64,000 nucleotides of DNA from Schistocephalus solidus (lineage: Eukaryota > Platyhelminthes > Cestoda > Diphyllobothriidea > Diphyllobothriidae): positions 239,830-303,829 of the forward strand of contig WEDG01000375.1 of assembly GCA_017591395.1 (NCBI GenBank). Direction: 5' to 3'. The notes beneath the pieces are model-generated. The model did no database searches and was not told the origin of the DNA. It saw only the letters and a program-made list of their open reading frames with translations. Below, piece by piece: positions 34,225 to 46,832 of the stretch (within the stretch, counting starts at the first letter, position 1; every line of letters begins with the position of its first letter). A program made the translations under genes and the position numbers.

Positions 34225-35234
34225 TTGAGGTCTAAGCAGCAATTTCCTACCATGGTCAGCGCGTGAAAAACTGGCAATTAAGTTTTACAATGGCTTTCAA
34301 GCCCCTAACGGCTATTGAGTCTTTATACCTGATGCTGCATTTTCTAAATTCAAAGAGAAGAAAGAACAACGGATGTAATTTTTCAAGAACCGTAGGCACC
34401 TTCTATCACTCGCTGTAGTACACCACCTGTAAAACCCCTATAACACCCGGTCCAATATTACAAAAGCTTGTATTTGCTGACTTTTTCTGATGTTGTACAA
34501 AAACCGACAGTTATCGAAAAGTTTTACAAAGTGACCAATTTGCCAATAAATAAGCGGTATTACGGCAAAAAGCTGGATGCTCCAGTTCCTGGAATGCTGG
34601 ACTTAATGTCGATGAAAAACTAATTAGCCGCAAACGGTCAACTGTGAGTTTTTATTCGTGCCATAGTTGGATCGCAAAAGAAGCCGGCGGTGTATGCTCT
34701 AATCCTTAATAAACCTGCTTCGGCAGATTAAATGATGGTTTTGCACAGCTTTCGTGGAGGTGGTCACTTTGCCGTCACTTATACGAGGTTTGTGTGTCAA
34801 CTGCGGCATAGCTTGACCTTTTGAGTGACTGCTGAGGACTGGTGATATGAACTAGTTACGGGTAAGTAGTGTAAGTAAGGTCAGAGCTCTTTGATTAAGA
34901 CAGACAATTTATCCCAGAAGAATATCGAAAGAAAATACTTTTTTTATATATCAGGAGGGGTAACATTTTAAAAGACTCATAAAAATCGAAGAGTGTATGG
35001 TTACAGAAGACAAAAACATCCCAACGATAGGCAAATGTTGGATGGTGGAAATAAAATATTTCCTTGTAAGACAGGGAAAAATGTTCCTCATTGTCATCAA
35101 ATGTTTTTATTAATTTTCATTTTTACTGTGATTAGTTAGGTATATTGTCTAATATTAATAGACAAATGTTCATCTAATACTTTCAGAGTACGTCTACGAA
35201 GCAGGCATGCGTAATTTTACCTGTCCGTATATAG
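34225..35234 (+). pseudogene. Left relic L of unit 2
   Basis: Same content as the unit 1 relic, with the same in-frame stops. It differs by small indels. Confidence 0.45.
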
Positions 35235-35235
35235 T

Positions 35236-35457
35236 TTGAGCGCCAATTCTGAGGCCATCATAGAAAAAATGATCCGTCTTAGTGAACGGCTTCAGAACGG
35301 GTATATCATAGTGAATGTCAGTCCTTTTGACAACATACAGGTAATTTGTGAACTGTTCAGGATATTTATTCCTTCTATACTCAAACTTCTATCGTGTGCC
35401 TTCCATCAGAAATGGCTTACGATTTCTCTTTACCCAATTTTTGGATTAATTTTGTAG
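35236..35457 (+). CDS. Open frame E of unit 2, candidate exon
   Basis: 73 codons. The acceptor is TATATAG here, better than in unit 1. The protein is identical to unit 3 except for one residue near the C-terminus (YPIF here, YQIF there). Confidence 0.35.
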   Translation: MSANSEAIIEKMIRLSERLQNGYIIVNVSPFDNIQVICELFRIFIPSILKLLSCAFHQKWLTISLYPIFGLIL

Positions 35458-35694
35458 CATTTATAGGAGCATGTTGGTACAATGGGCGTCCATATTCAGA
35501 AACGGAATGTCGCATATACTGCATCTCGGCTGATTTATACTCCTATATAAAGTTTGTATCTTATCATTTTTCGTTTGGGTAGCGGTATTAATTGATATTT
35601 CCACCACTGTACTGCAATTTTCTTCCCATTCTCTGTCATGAAAATTTATTTCCAAATTTGTTCTTAGCGTGTATAATTTTCATTTCTACATCAG

Positions 35695-35858
35695 TCAATT
35701 TCAAGACGAGCAACTTTCCCCTATCAATGTCGAGGACATCCAACTAACCTCACTAAGTGACGCAATAAATAAACATAAATTAATAAAAAAAGGCAGATTG
35801 TAGCATGAGTTTGGCGAAAACCACAAAATGGCAGTCACTGAGGAATCGAAAATTCAGG
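35695..35858 (+). pseudogene. Candidate exon F of unit 2, +1 frameshift
   Basis: 164 nt instead of 163: the A-run near 35,785 has one extra base, which breaks the frame kept in units 1 and 3. A homopolymer error in the assembly would look the same. Confidence 0.4.
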
Positions 35859-36620
35859 GTATCATAATTGTAAACTCGAATGTCTGAATATGAAGGGTTT
35901 CCGGATGAGTTGACTGCACTAAGACTCAAAAAAATGCTTAAATTATCTAAAGCAATTTGTAAAAACGCACTGGAAATAGGAAACCCTTTTCTGTTTTGAG
36001 GAAAAATGACTTTCTTCAGGTAGCTCAGAGAGTAAAAACAAATAAGTTTGGTTCTGAGATCAAATAGGTGGTCCTTACATCTTTAACTGATTTTATTTCA
36101 CCAAGATACAAAAAAGCCGGTGTGTCAAATATTGAATATATAATGTTTCAAGAAGCTTCGTTTTTACAAACAAGAAACACTGAAGGAATGTTAAGGTGAC
36201 GATCAAAATGAGTAAAAATCAAACGCTGCTCGTTGATCTTGTCCAAATCGGACAAATCCTTTTTTGTTTTTGTGCCTGAGCGTGCTCGTTACTGGAATTC
36301 CTCCGAGGGATTAGAAGACAGCTTCATTACTCCGATTGAAAAAGTAATAGTCGTGCGCTTTTGAATATACCAGGAAATGAATCTAAACCAAAGATATTCA
36401 GATTAATTGTTATCAGATGCAAACGTTAATTAATGGAGAGTTTCCTCGTAGGTTGTGCAAACATTGTCTTTGAAGGGCAAGATTTAAAGTTCAATAGATT
36501 TAATTCTTCATGGGTTGCACACGGTGTTGAATTTTGCCGCGTGATAAAAATGTTAAAAAGTCATCCAAAGTGCTGCCGATGACTAAGATTTTTAAGAACA
36601 ACTTCGGTGATTAAATAAAG

Positions 36621-37072
36621 TTGTGTCACACGTATTTTGATGAAATATGGCCATACAGAAGCCACTATATATTTGTAAGATCACAGAAAACAAAAAGACG
36701 TGTTCTTTCACACGGTTTCGTATACAAACTAGACTTCTACACCATGCACAATCACATAGTGCCATCTGCGGGCTCTTCTGTGTATCCTACTTTGACTGCA
36801 TTGCAAGGAGGGCGTTTAATGCACCACGATAGGTGCACGTATGTCAGTTTGTTTTACCCAGCATGCAAAGCGGTCGGGCTCTACGCACACTCTTCCAACT
36901 GCCCTTCACCAGCATAGTGTCTGAGCTGCGCTACCAAATGATGCTCATACCGGGCTCAGTAGCTGGAATAATTGGGCTGCCCGTCTGCGTGCGCAACATA
37001 CGACCTGGTCAATCAAATCAAGCTGGGTTTACAAAAAGACTAGGTAGGCCTCATGGATGCTACATGCGTTAG
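36621..37072 (+). other. Block G of unit 2
   Basis: Both overlapping frames of unit 1 are kept, with a few amino-acid changes (for example SSNCPSPA at the end of the first). Confidence 0.3.
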
Positions 37073-38076
37073 ATTGTCATTGTGGCAATAGGGATAAGGA
37101 GCCGAAGTGCACGTTTACTGCTCATGGCATAGGTGCTGAAGTCCCGCCTGCAATGAGTGATTAGGAACGGAATTGACCTGATGGGAGATGCGTGGTGGTG
37201 GAGTTTGGCCTTCTTTGGTTGACTACAGATAAGCATATAAGTAGGCAGTGTCAAAAGTTGAGTAGATGCCAAAGGATGTAGTTTGATACTCTCGGCACTG
37301 GCCTGCCTGTCGATGAGCTTATGATAAGATGCAGATTTTCCAGGTCTTTGTGTTTGACTTAAAAATGGGGGTAGAGTAAATTAGTATCCTGTTTGTGAAT
37401 GTCTTAAGCAATGCTGTTAATGGTCTTAACAGCGGCGGCTTAAGACTTACACAATATGTTTATGAAAGGTATGCATATGTACAAGAGGTAGTTGAAATGT
37501 CAATGTTGCGATGTATTCTGCTGCCGTGGATGCGTTTCTGCCCGAGTAAGCCCAAACGGTGGTCGAATTACGTGGTGATAATAGTATCAATTTGGGCTCA
37601 CTCTTTGAACTGAGTTAAAGAAACGTGATAAACTCAAGCGCGTGTTATTTTTTATATGAATTTATATACGCTGAGTGCTAAGTATTTCGCTCACACGACA
37701 GCCTCGTTACTAACAGTCAATTTTCTGAGGCAGTGTTTCAAAAGGTGTTATGCTCCTAAAAAGTGTTAAAAAGTGCTACAGCAGCCCATTTTCAAATGCC
37801 ACACGTTCACCGAACGCTAATGGCACTGTTCAAGTGACGGTGACTTCAGAAAAGTAGTCAGAAATTACAAGTTGCTTAAGCGTATTTGACCTTAGCATCT
37901 AACAGCCATTGATCATAGGAACTTCATCAGTCATTGTTCTCCAAACGATTATATTGCCAGCCACATATTTAGCTTATCTACCGTATTTTCAGTGTATCAG
38001 GAGGCAATATCTTACGCAAGTACGCCTTACAGGTTTGCCGAAACTGCATTGGGCTTTACAATCCCAGTTTCTACTA

Positions 38077-38202
38077 CGTTCCAACGTTTCCTATAATTTA
38101 ACTGGCCTGAAGAGAAGTTATCGAAAGCAGAATGTATGCTCGTCAAATCGTCTTTCGAATCTTTTAATGGGAATTTTCTCAACAATATCTAATAGTTTTG
38201 GC
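38077..38202 (-). mobile_element. Penelope-associated repeat fragment upstream of A (unit 2)
   Basis: Same insertion at the same position as in unit 1, so it predates the unit duplication. Confidence 0.65.
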
Positions 38203-38207
38203 AAAAG

Positions 38208-39515
38208 ATGATAACGCTCGTTTGGCTATGTTATACAATACATTGTTCAATCTATTGAATTACTATAGAACGGTACTTAAAATTCGTTTGATTTTTCAGT
38301 GCTATATGAAATGCCAGAAGCAGATGTGCACAAAAATTCAGTGGATTGCACTTTTCATTTTGTTTATGTAATCTATAGGAAGGACATTTGCTTATCGATT
38401 GCAGCAGTATATGTCCCTATATGTCGATAAAGTGCGCTAATGTGAAAAACGTTCATAAATATTAAAAATCCAAATATGATTTAAGCTTATAACGTTGGCT
38501 TAAACTTTTTAAACCGCTTAAGTCATTGTATGACCTCTATTTATCCAACATTACTCCATTTTACACTTCCACAGAGACACGAGATCAAATTTCGAACCAA
38601 AATGAACAAGCCAACCTTTCTGATAAAATAGTCCTGCTTCTTTTCTTAGTAACTTGGGGATAAGAAGATTAAGATTACAGGGTTATTGTAGTTCTTTAAA
38701 CATAAATAGACACGCATGTAAGTTCGTAAAGTACTCCCGATTTTTCAATACTTCAGATCATAAAAAACTTGAAAAACTTAATTGTGAGAGACCGAGAGAT
38801 ATCATAGTATCGCAATTTATTATGTTTTCAGATATAACAAAAAGCCCTAGCACTCACCACTGCATCATTCTCAGTGACGTTGCTGAATACATAATACGAT
38901 GGGCAACACATTTTGGCTTTTCTCGAACGCTAGCGAAGGGGATCTGGCGTGTAAATTTCAGTATAATAATCAACCCAGCATTGCTCGTTTTTAACCGCAC
39001 ATTTTTAAGGGAAATACAGTACGCAGAATACCTGCAGTACACAAGCATATCTCCAATTTCAAACACCGCTGTCTATAGCAAAGAAGAGGTAAGGAAATCG
39101 CATAAACCTAAACATTAACTAGGTCGAAGCCGTTTATGTATCATGCATCGTGTCCATTTCTGCTTCATATTGCTTGTCAATTTTCCTTATCAATACAATC
39201 TTTTCATCAGAGCGTAACCGATTGGAATCCTTCAGTGACCTACAGAGTGCCTTCCGATCCTATGCATTTAAATTATCGGATTAAGCATTAAATATTACTA
39301 TAGATATAACTTTCTAGAGCGAAATTAGAACTCATCCAAATATGATTCGGCTGTTTGCTCTCGCACTGTGCAATCCATGCACATATGCCTCCATATGCAA
39401 AAACGAACCGGTCAACTCGGTTTTATTAGACTTGTTGCGCACGAGTGCCAGCGGGTTCTATTCGTTACTTTGGAGAGGGTTTTTGAAGGAACACGTCACG
39501 GATTGTTATCAATGA
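38208..39515 (+). pseudogene. Gene A, unit 2
   Basis: Exons are 38,208-38,272, 38,832-39,088 (257 nt) and 39,211-39,515 (305 nt). Exon 2 differs from unit 1 by about eight residues (for example IRWATHFGF for IRCATHFGF). It carries the same TGA in exon 1, the same frameshift at the start of exon 3 and the same stops downstream, so these lesions were fixed before the array formed. Confidence 0.75.
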
Positions 39516-40420
39516 GTTTTAACCCTAAAAAACACTATTGGATATGGGGTGTAGGATTGTTATCAATTAACAAAAAATATCTTGTCATTTAGCTTATCCA
39601 TGTTTTAATTATCAAATTTGTAATTTTAAAATCACTAAATTGCACATGAAATTAGTGCAGGCAGTATATTTTTTTAGAGTTAGGCAAATGTTGGTGACAT
39701 GGATGTTGAAAATGTTTGTCCTTGCTATTTAAATGTGACTTTTAGCGGCATCAGTTGATATGAAGTTCGGTCAAATATCAGATGTGCAATCGGAAATCAA
39801 TATTATACTGCAGAGCAGTTTAGTTTATTATAACGCTTTTTAATCATGCGCTGATTTTCATTTGAAATCAATCACAGTCGATGACCATTTTGTAAATAAG
39901 CAGTGGGTTATGTATTCAGTCGAAGCGTGACACGTTTAGCGAAGCATTGATGTAGCTTATCGGTATGTCGTATTTACTGCTCTATAAATGGATTGCCCAC
40001 AAGCACATCAAAACATCAGTTGCAATGCAACTCCTCAGAAAAGCCCCTAAATTTGAAGCTCAAGTAATATTTCACTACAAACTCGGCCTTTGTGCATGCA
40101 GAATATGTTACTGCAATAAAGCAGGAGGCGTTTGAACATATATATATATATATAGATCAGCTACTGCTGAAATACATTTTGGCTAAAGAACATGCAGATA
40201 GCAGTAAATATATAAGATGCAGCAATAAAGATGATTTGAAAATGGACCTAAATATGACACGAAAGCTTACACAGAATATTTAAAAACTAATCCGAACCTA
40301 GTGCACTGTATATTGTTAGTAAATACAAAAGACATTTTGTTCTATCTGGCGCCTATAACTATTAATTTGTGTTGTGCTATGCTAAATTCAGAAGCAATAT
40401 TAAGTTAGACTAAATAGACT

Positions 40421-41017
40421 ATGGTAAGGTGTCCATTCCATCTTCTCTTAGTCGGTGTCAAACACGTTCTTTCAGGTGACACCATGGTTGAACTATTTTC
40501 ATTATGCTTTGAAACGTACAAACATGAAATGCGGACGTTCCCGTATCGATTAAGTGTGAATTTCAGTAATTTTAAACAACTGTGCAAAATCAACCACTCA
40601 TCTCCGCCATATCGTAAATGGTTGTACATTCTGACACTTCTTCTATTGGATGTGTTCACCCAAATTCTTTATTTTTCCTATCCTGGGGAAATTAATTACA
40701 AAGGTTTGCATATTCCTTTTTTGGCGAGTATACGATTAAGAATTTTTATACTACAACTAAAGGCGCAGGAGGGCATTAAGGCATTTACTTTCCCCTTTCA
40801 GTATATAATTGAACTTTTAATCTTTGATTTCTTAATGCTAAGAACCTATTGCAAAAAGTTTATTCTTTTTGCAAATCCGATCTTTAATCTTACACGGCAA
40901 GAACCGAGTACAGATATGCAATGCATTTTTCGCGTTTTAAGCAACTCTTTTCATAGAATTATTGGAAGTTTTATCGGGAATTTTAACCCACTGATATTTC
41001 CGATTAACATTTGGTGA
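40421..41017 (+). CDS. Open frame D of unit 2 (198 codons)
   Basis: As in unit 1, but ending PINIW then TGA. Relative to unit 1 all six base changes alter the protein. Function unknown. Confidence 0.35.
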   Translation: MVRCPFHLLLVGVKHVLSGDTMVELFSLCFETYKHEMRTFPYRLSVNFSNFKQLCKINHSSPPYRKWLYILTLLLLDVFTQILYFSYPGEINYKGLHIPFLASIRLRIFILQLKAQEGIKAFTFPFQYIIELLIFDFLMLRTYCKKFILFANPIFNLTRQEPSTDMQCIFRVLSNSFHRIIGSFIGNFNPLIFPINIW

Positions 41018-42708
41018 ACGTAGGTAAAACAAAAACTACTGTGAATGTTGATTTAGGTTAACAAAAACAACGTGTTTAATTTTTACCTCTTATAAAATCT
41101 TCAGCACGTCCCTTTATATCAGGTATTTTTTATTGAATTTATTTTCATTCACTCAAAATGTAAACTAGAGTGGCCAAAGGTATTTTATTAATTGGGACCA
41201 ACAGTAGATTTTTATATCACTAAATGTCAGACTAGCTTCTGAAATGGGTTTTGATTTTAACACACACTACTTAAGTAAAGTTGTACTATTTATTACCGTG
41301 CCGCATATTCCGGCGATTTATTTGTCCCGTAAAGATGATGTCAATTAACGTAGCTTCTTTCAGATGGTCTGCAAAAATTATTATGAAAACAGCTGTTTAA
41401 CGTGTATTCCTTTTATTATTGAGTAAGGATATCCTCATGGTTTCTGATACAGTCTTCTAGAAAAAACTCCCAACATATTTTTCATTGTGATGATGTTTTA
41501 GAAAATAACTTTTTCCGTAAAGTTTCTCCTTTACATATTAACATATTTCGATTTAAAAAAGTTTCAACTTTTGAGGTTTTCTAAAAACGTAGAAGACTCA
41601 TTTATAAAACTTCAATTTACTGAATTTACTTCGTGGAATTTAATTTGCAAAATTTGAATCTTCTTCAGAGGAGGGAGAAACGTCCGATAGTACGCCTCAC
41701 GGATCCTACATTTGTTAGAATTTCGATGAAGCAATATACCTAGCCAAAGAGCATGCTTCCTGCTCACATCTCATGGGCTAAATTCGCGCCGGTTTTGGGC
41801 ATTTTGGTACGGATTAGGCCTAAATGGAAATGCTTGCTGGTGGTGTTTGGCCAACAGTGGTCCATTGCATGTAAGCAAATATGGCATCCGCACGAGTATG
41901 TCTATTCGCTTGATAGTTTCAGCAGTTCTTAACGGTAACAACATGGGTGGTTCAGGACTTTGCCTGCTTGTTAAGGATGGACAGTCGAAGGTGAAACATA
42001 AGCTTAACGTTGCGATGAGCTATGCTGCCGTAATGCAATGCCGAGGTTACATTGCAGAAAAATTTGAGGTAATTGCGGTGCGTGCATAGTGATGCTACTG
42101 GCGACGAATTGCCAGTATCAATCCGATGGATCCGAAGGACCGAATAGGCATTTTCATGATATGAGTTTGTAAAATATATTGTACACAGGTTGTGCTCGAT
42201 TCCAAATCACTTGTGTAGGGAAATATTAGTATCGTTTGTGGCTTACTGTGTGGTCTAAAGAGAATTTAGGTGTCCACCATGCAACGCACGGCTTTTAAAG
42301 CAACATGGTATGATTTTCTATATTTATTTTTGTACGCTGAATGCTGAGGATCTCATTCTCTAGCCACTCTCTGTTGCAAAAGTCAATTATTTGAGGCAGC
42401 ACTTCACAAGATATTTTGGTCATGCGAAGTGGTTAATGGGTCTAAGACAGCCACTCAGGTATTGCCACACGTTTAGCAAACGCAACTAGTGCTATCAAAA
42501 CTTTGCAGGGAAAATAGACAAAAATACTTCATTTTTCAACTACAACTACAATGTGTCAGTCGCAACCGTTTCAATGGGGAATTTGTTAACGGTAGGTTGT
42601 TTACAGTAACAAGGAAACCAGAAACCCCAGGTTCATGATTTATTTCATGCGAGTCAATAGAACAGTATGCAATTGGTGAATTTTTCACGCCAAAACAATT
42701 ATGCTTTC

Positions 42709-43710
42709 CATTGAGGTCTAAGCAGCATTTTCCTACCATGGTCAGTGCGTGAAAAACTGGCAATTAAGTTTTACAATGGCTTTCAAGCCCCTAACGGCTA
42801 TTGAGTCTTTATACCTGATGCTGCATTTTCTAAATTCAAAGAGAAGAAAGAACAACGGATGTAATTTTTCAAGAACCGTAGGCACCTTCTATCACTCGCT
42901 GTAGTACACCACCTGTAAAACCCCTATAACACCCGGTCCAATATTACAAAAGCTTGTATTTGCTGACTTTTCTGATGTTGTACAAAACCGACAGTTATCG
43001 AAAAGTTTTACAAAGTGACCAATTTGCCAATAAATAAGCGGTATTACGGCAAAAAGCTGGATGCTCCAGTTCCTGGAATGCTGGACTTAATGTCGATGAA
43101 AACTAATTAGCCGCAAACGGTCAACTGTGAGTTTTTATTCGTGCCATAGTTGGATCGCAAAAGAAGCCGGCGGTGTATGCTCTAATCCTTAATAAACCTG
43201 CTTCGGCAGATTAAATGATGGTTTTGCACAGCTTTTCGTGGAGGTGGTCACTTTGCCGTCACTTATACGAGGTTTGTGTGTCAACTGCGGCATAGCTTGA
43301 CCTTTTGAGTGACTGCTGAGGACTGGTGATATGAACTAGTTACGGGTAAGTAGTGTAAGTAAGGTCAGAGCTCTTTGATTAAGACAGACAATTTATCCCA
43401 GAAGAATATCGAAAGAAAATACTTTTTTTATATATCAGGAGGGGTAACATTTTAAAAGACTCATAAAAATCGAAGAGTGTATGGTTACAGAAGACAAAAA
43501 CGATAGGCAAACGTTGGATGGTGGAAATAAAATATTTCCTTGTAAGACAGGGAAAAATGTTCCTCATTGTCATCAAATGTTTTTATTAATTTTCATTTTT
43601 ACTGTGATTAGTTAGGTATATTGTCTAATATTTATAGACAAATGTTCATCTAATACTTTCAGAGTACATCTACGAAGCAGGCATGCGTAATTTTACCTGT
43701 CCGTATATAG
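42709..43710 (+). pseudogene. Left relic L of unit 3
   Basis: Same content and stops as in the other units. A short deletion occurs near 43,500, where the run CATCCCAA is missing. Confidence 0.45.
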
Positions 43711-43711
43711 T

Positions 43712-43933
43712 TTGAGCGCCAATTCTGAGGCCATCATAGAAAAAATGATCCGTCTTAGTGAACGGCTTCAGAACGGGTATATCATAGTGAATGTCAGTCC
43801 TTTTGACAACATACAGGTAATTTGTGAACTGTTCAGGATATTTATTCCTTCTATACTCAAACTTCTATCGTGTGCCTTCCATCAGAAATGGCTTACGATT
43901 TCTCTTTACCAAATTTTTGGATTAATTTTGTAG
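43712..43933 (+). CDS. Open frame E of unit 3, candidate exon
   Basis: 73 codons, as in unit 2. The TATATAG acceptor and the CAG|GTAATT donor (after 43,816) are both present. Confidence 0.35.
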   Translation: MSANSEAIIEKMIRLSERLQNGYIIVNVSPFDNIQVICELFRIFIPSILKLLSCAFHQKWLTISLYQIFGLIL

Positions 43934-44170
43934 CATTTATAGGAGCATGTTGGTACAATGGGCGTCCATATTCAGAAACGGAATGTCGCATATACTGCAT
44001 CTCGGCTGATTTATACTCCTATATAAAGTTTGTATCTTATCATTTTTCGTTTGGGTAGCGGTATTAATTGATATTTCCACCACTGTACTGCAATTTTCTT
44101 CCCATTCTCTGTCATGAAAATTTATTTCCAAATTTGTTCTTAGCGTGTATAATTTTCATTTCTACATCAG

Positions 44171-44333
44171 TCAATTTCAAGACGAGCAACTTTCCCCTAT
44201 CAATGTCGAGGACATCCAACTAACCTCACTAAGTGACGCAATAAATAAACATAAATTAATAAAAAAGGCAGATTGTAGCATGAGTTTGGCGAAAACCACA
44301 AAATGGCAGTCACTGAGGAATCGAAAATTCAGG
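44171..44333 (+). CDS. Candidate exon F of unit 3
   Basis: 163 nt with an intact frame and a GTATCA donor, the best-preserved of the three copies. Confidence 0.4.
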
Positions 44334-45092
44334 GTATCATAATTGTAAACTCGAATGTCTGAATATGAAGGGTTTCCGGATGAGTTGACTGCACTAAGAC
44401 TCAAAAAATGCTTAAATTATCTAAAGCAATTTGTAAAAACGCACTGGAAATAGGAAACCCTTTTCTGTTTTGAGGAAAAATGACTTTCTTCAGGTAGCTC
44501 AGAGAGTAAAAACAAATAAGTTTGGTTCTGAGATCAAATAGGTGGTCCTTACATCTTTAACTGATTTTATTTCACCAAGATACAAAAAAGCCGGTGTGTC
44601 AAATATTGAATATATAATGTTTCAAGAAGCTTCGTTTTTACAAACAAGAAACACTGAAGGAATGTTAAGGTGACGATCAAAATGAGTAAAAATCAAACGC
44701 TGCTCTTTGATCTTGTCCAAATCAGACACATCCTTTATTGTTTTTGTGCCTGAGCGTGCTCGTTACTGGAATTCCTCCGAGGGATTAGAAGACAGCTTCA
44801 TTACTCCGATTGAAAAAGTAATAGTCGTGCGCTTTTGAATATACCAGGAAATGAATCTAAACCAAAGATATTCAGATTAATTGTTATCAGATGCAAACGT
44901 TAATTAATGGAGAGTTTCCTCGTAGGTTGTGCAAACATTGTCTTTGAAGGGCAAGATGTAAAGTTCAATAGATTTAATTCTTCATGGGTTGCACACGGTG
45001 TTGAATTTTGCCGCGTGATAAAAATGTAAAAAGTCATTCAAAGTGCTGCCGATGACTAAGATTTTTAAGAACAACTTCGGTGATTAGAAAAG

Positions 45093-45544
45093 TTGTGTCA
45101 CACGTATTTTGATGCAATATGGCCATACAGAAGCCACTATATATTTGTAAGATCACAGAAAACAAAAAGACGTGTTCTTTCACACGGTTTCGTATACACA
45201 CTAGACTTCTACACCATGCACAATCACATAGTGCCGTCTGCGGGCTCTTCTGTGTATCCTACTTTGACTGCGTTGCAAGGAGGGCGTTTAATGCACCACG
45301 ATAGGTGCACGTATGTCAGTTTGTTTTACCCAGCATGCAAAGCGGTCGGGCTCTACGCACACTCTTCCAACTGCCCTTCACCAGCATAGTGTCTGAGCTG
45401 CGCTACCAAATGATGCTCATACCGGGCTCAGTAGCTGGAATAATTGGGCTGCCCGTCTGCGTGCGCAACATACGACCTGGTCAATCAAATCAAGCTGGGT
45501 TTACAAAAAGACTAGGTAGGCCTCATGGATGCTACATGCGTTAG
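45093..45544 (+). other. Block G of unit 3
   Basis: Both overlapping frames are kept, almost identical to unit 2. Confidence 0.3.
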
Positions 45545-46701
45545 ATTTTCATTGTGGCGATAGGGATAAGGAGCCGAAGTGCACGTTTACTGCTCATGGC
45601 ATAGGTGCTGAAGTCCCCCCTGCAATGAGTGATTAGGAATGGAATTGACCTGATGGGAGATGCGTGGTGGTGGAGTTTGGCCTTCTATGGTTGACTAAAG
45701 ATAAGCATATAAGTAGGCAGTGTCAAAAGTTGAGTAGATGCCAAAGGATGTAGTTTGATACTCTCGGCACTGGCCTGCCTGTCGGTGAGCTTATGATAAG
45801 ATGCAGATTTTCCAGGTCTTTGTGTTTGACTTAAAAATGGGGGTAGAGTAAATTAGTATCTGGTTTGTGAATTTCTTAAGCAATGCTGTTAATGGTATTA
45901 ACAGCGGCGGCTTAAGACTTACACAATATGTTTATGAAAGGTATGCGTATGTACAAGAGGTAGTTGAAATGTCAATGTTGCGATGTATTCTGCTGCCGTG
46001 GATGCGTTTCTGCCCGAGTAAGACCAAACGGTGGTTGAATTACGTGAACATTAAGGGCGATTATGGTTTATGCTGGGTACCGTATTGCCAATCTCAGTTC
46101 AGTGGCTCCGGAATTGAACGAACAGGCATTTATGTTATATAAATGTGTGAATATAGAGTGGACAGGTCAGGTTCGGTACCAAATTACTGGTGTTGGGAGC
46201 GATAGTAGTATCCATTAGGGCTCACTCTTTGAACTGAGTTAAAGAAACGTGATAAACTTAAGCGCGTGTTATTTTTTATATGAATTTATATACGCTGAGT
46301 GCTAAGTATTTCGCTCACACGACAGCCTCGTTACTAACAGTCAATTTTCTGAGGCAGCGTTTCAAAAGGTGTAATGCTCGTTTAAAGTGTTAAAAAGAGC
46401 TACAGCAGCCCATTTTCAAATGCCACACGTTCACCGAACGCTAATGGCACTGTTCAAGTGACGGTGACTTCAGAAAAGTAGTCAGAAAATTACAAGTTGC
46501 TTAAGCGTATTTGACCTTAGCATCTAACAGCCATTGATCATAGGAACTTCATCAGTCATTGTTCTCCAAACGATTTTATTGCCAGCCACATATTTAGCTT
46601 ATCTACCGTATTTTCAGTGTATCAGGAGGCAATATCTTACGCAAGTACGCCTTACAGGTTTGCCGAAACCGCATTGGGCTTTACAAACCCAGTTTCTACT
46701 A

Positions 46702-46827
46702 CGTTCCAACGTTTCCTATAATTTAACTGGCCTGAAGAGAAGTTATCGATAGCAGAATGTATGCTCGTCAAATCTTCTTTCGAATCTTTTAATGGGAATT
46801 TTCTCAACAATATCTAATAGTTTTGGC
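46702..46827 (-). mobile_element. Penelope-associated repeat fragment upstream of A (unit 3)
   Basis: Same insertion at the same position as in units 1 and 2. Confidence 0.65.
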
Positions 46828-46832
46828 AAAAG

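Larger units (their letters stand above)
34064..42552 (+). repeat. Tandem unit 2 (about 8,489 bp)
   Basis: Second direct copy. In the left third it is closer to unit 3 (shared SANSEAII and SPFDNIQ). Near 37,570 and 42,030 it shares with unit 1 the deletions that unit 3 lacks. This mosaic pattern suggests unequal exchange or gene conversion among units. Confidence 0.95.
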
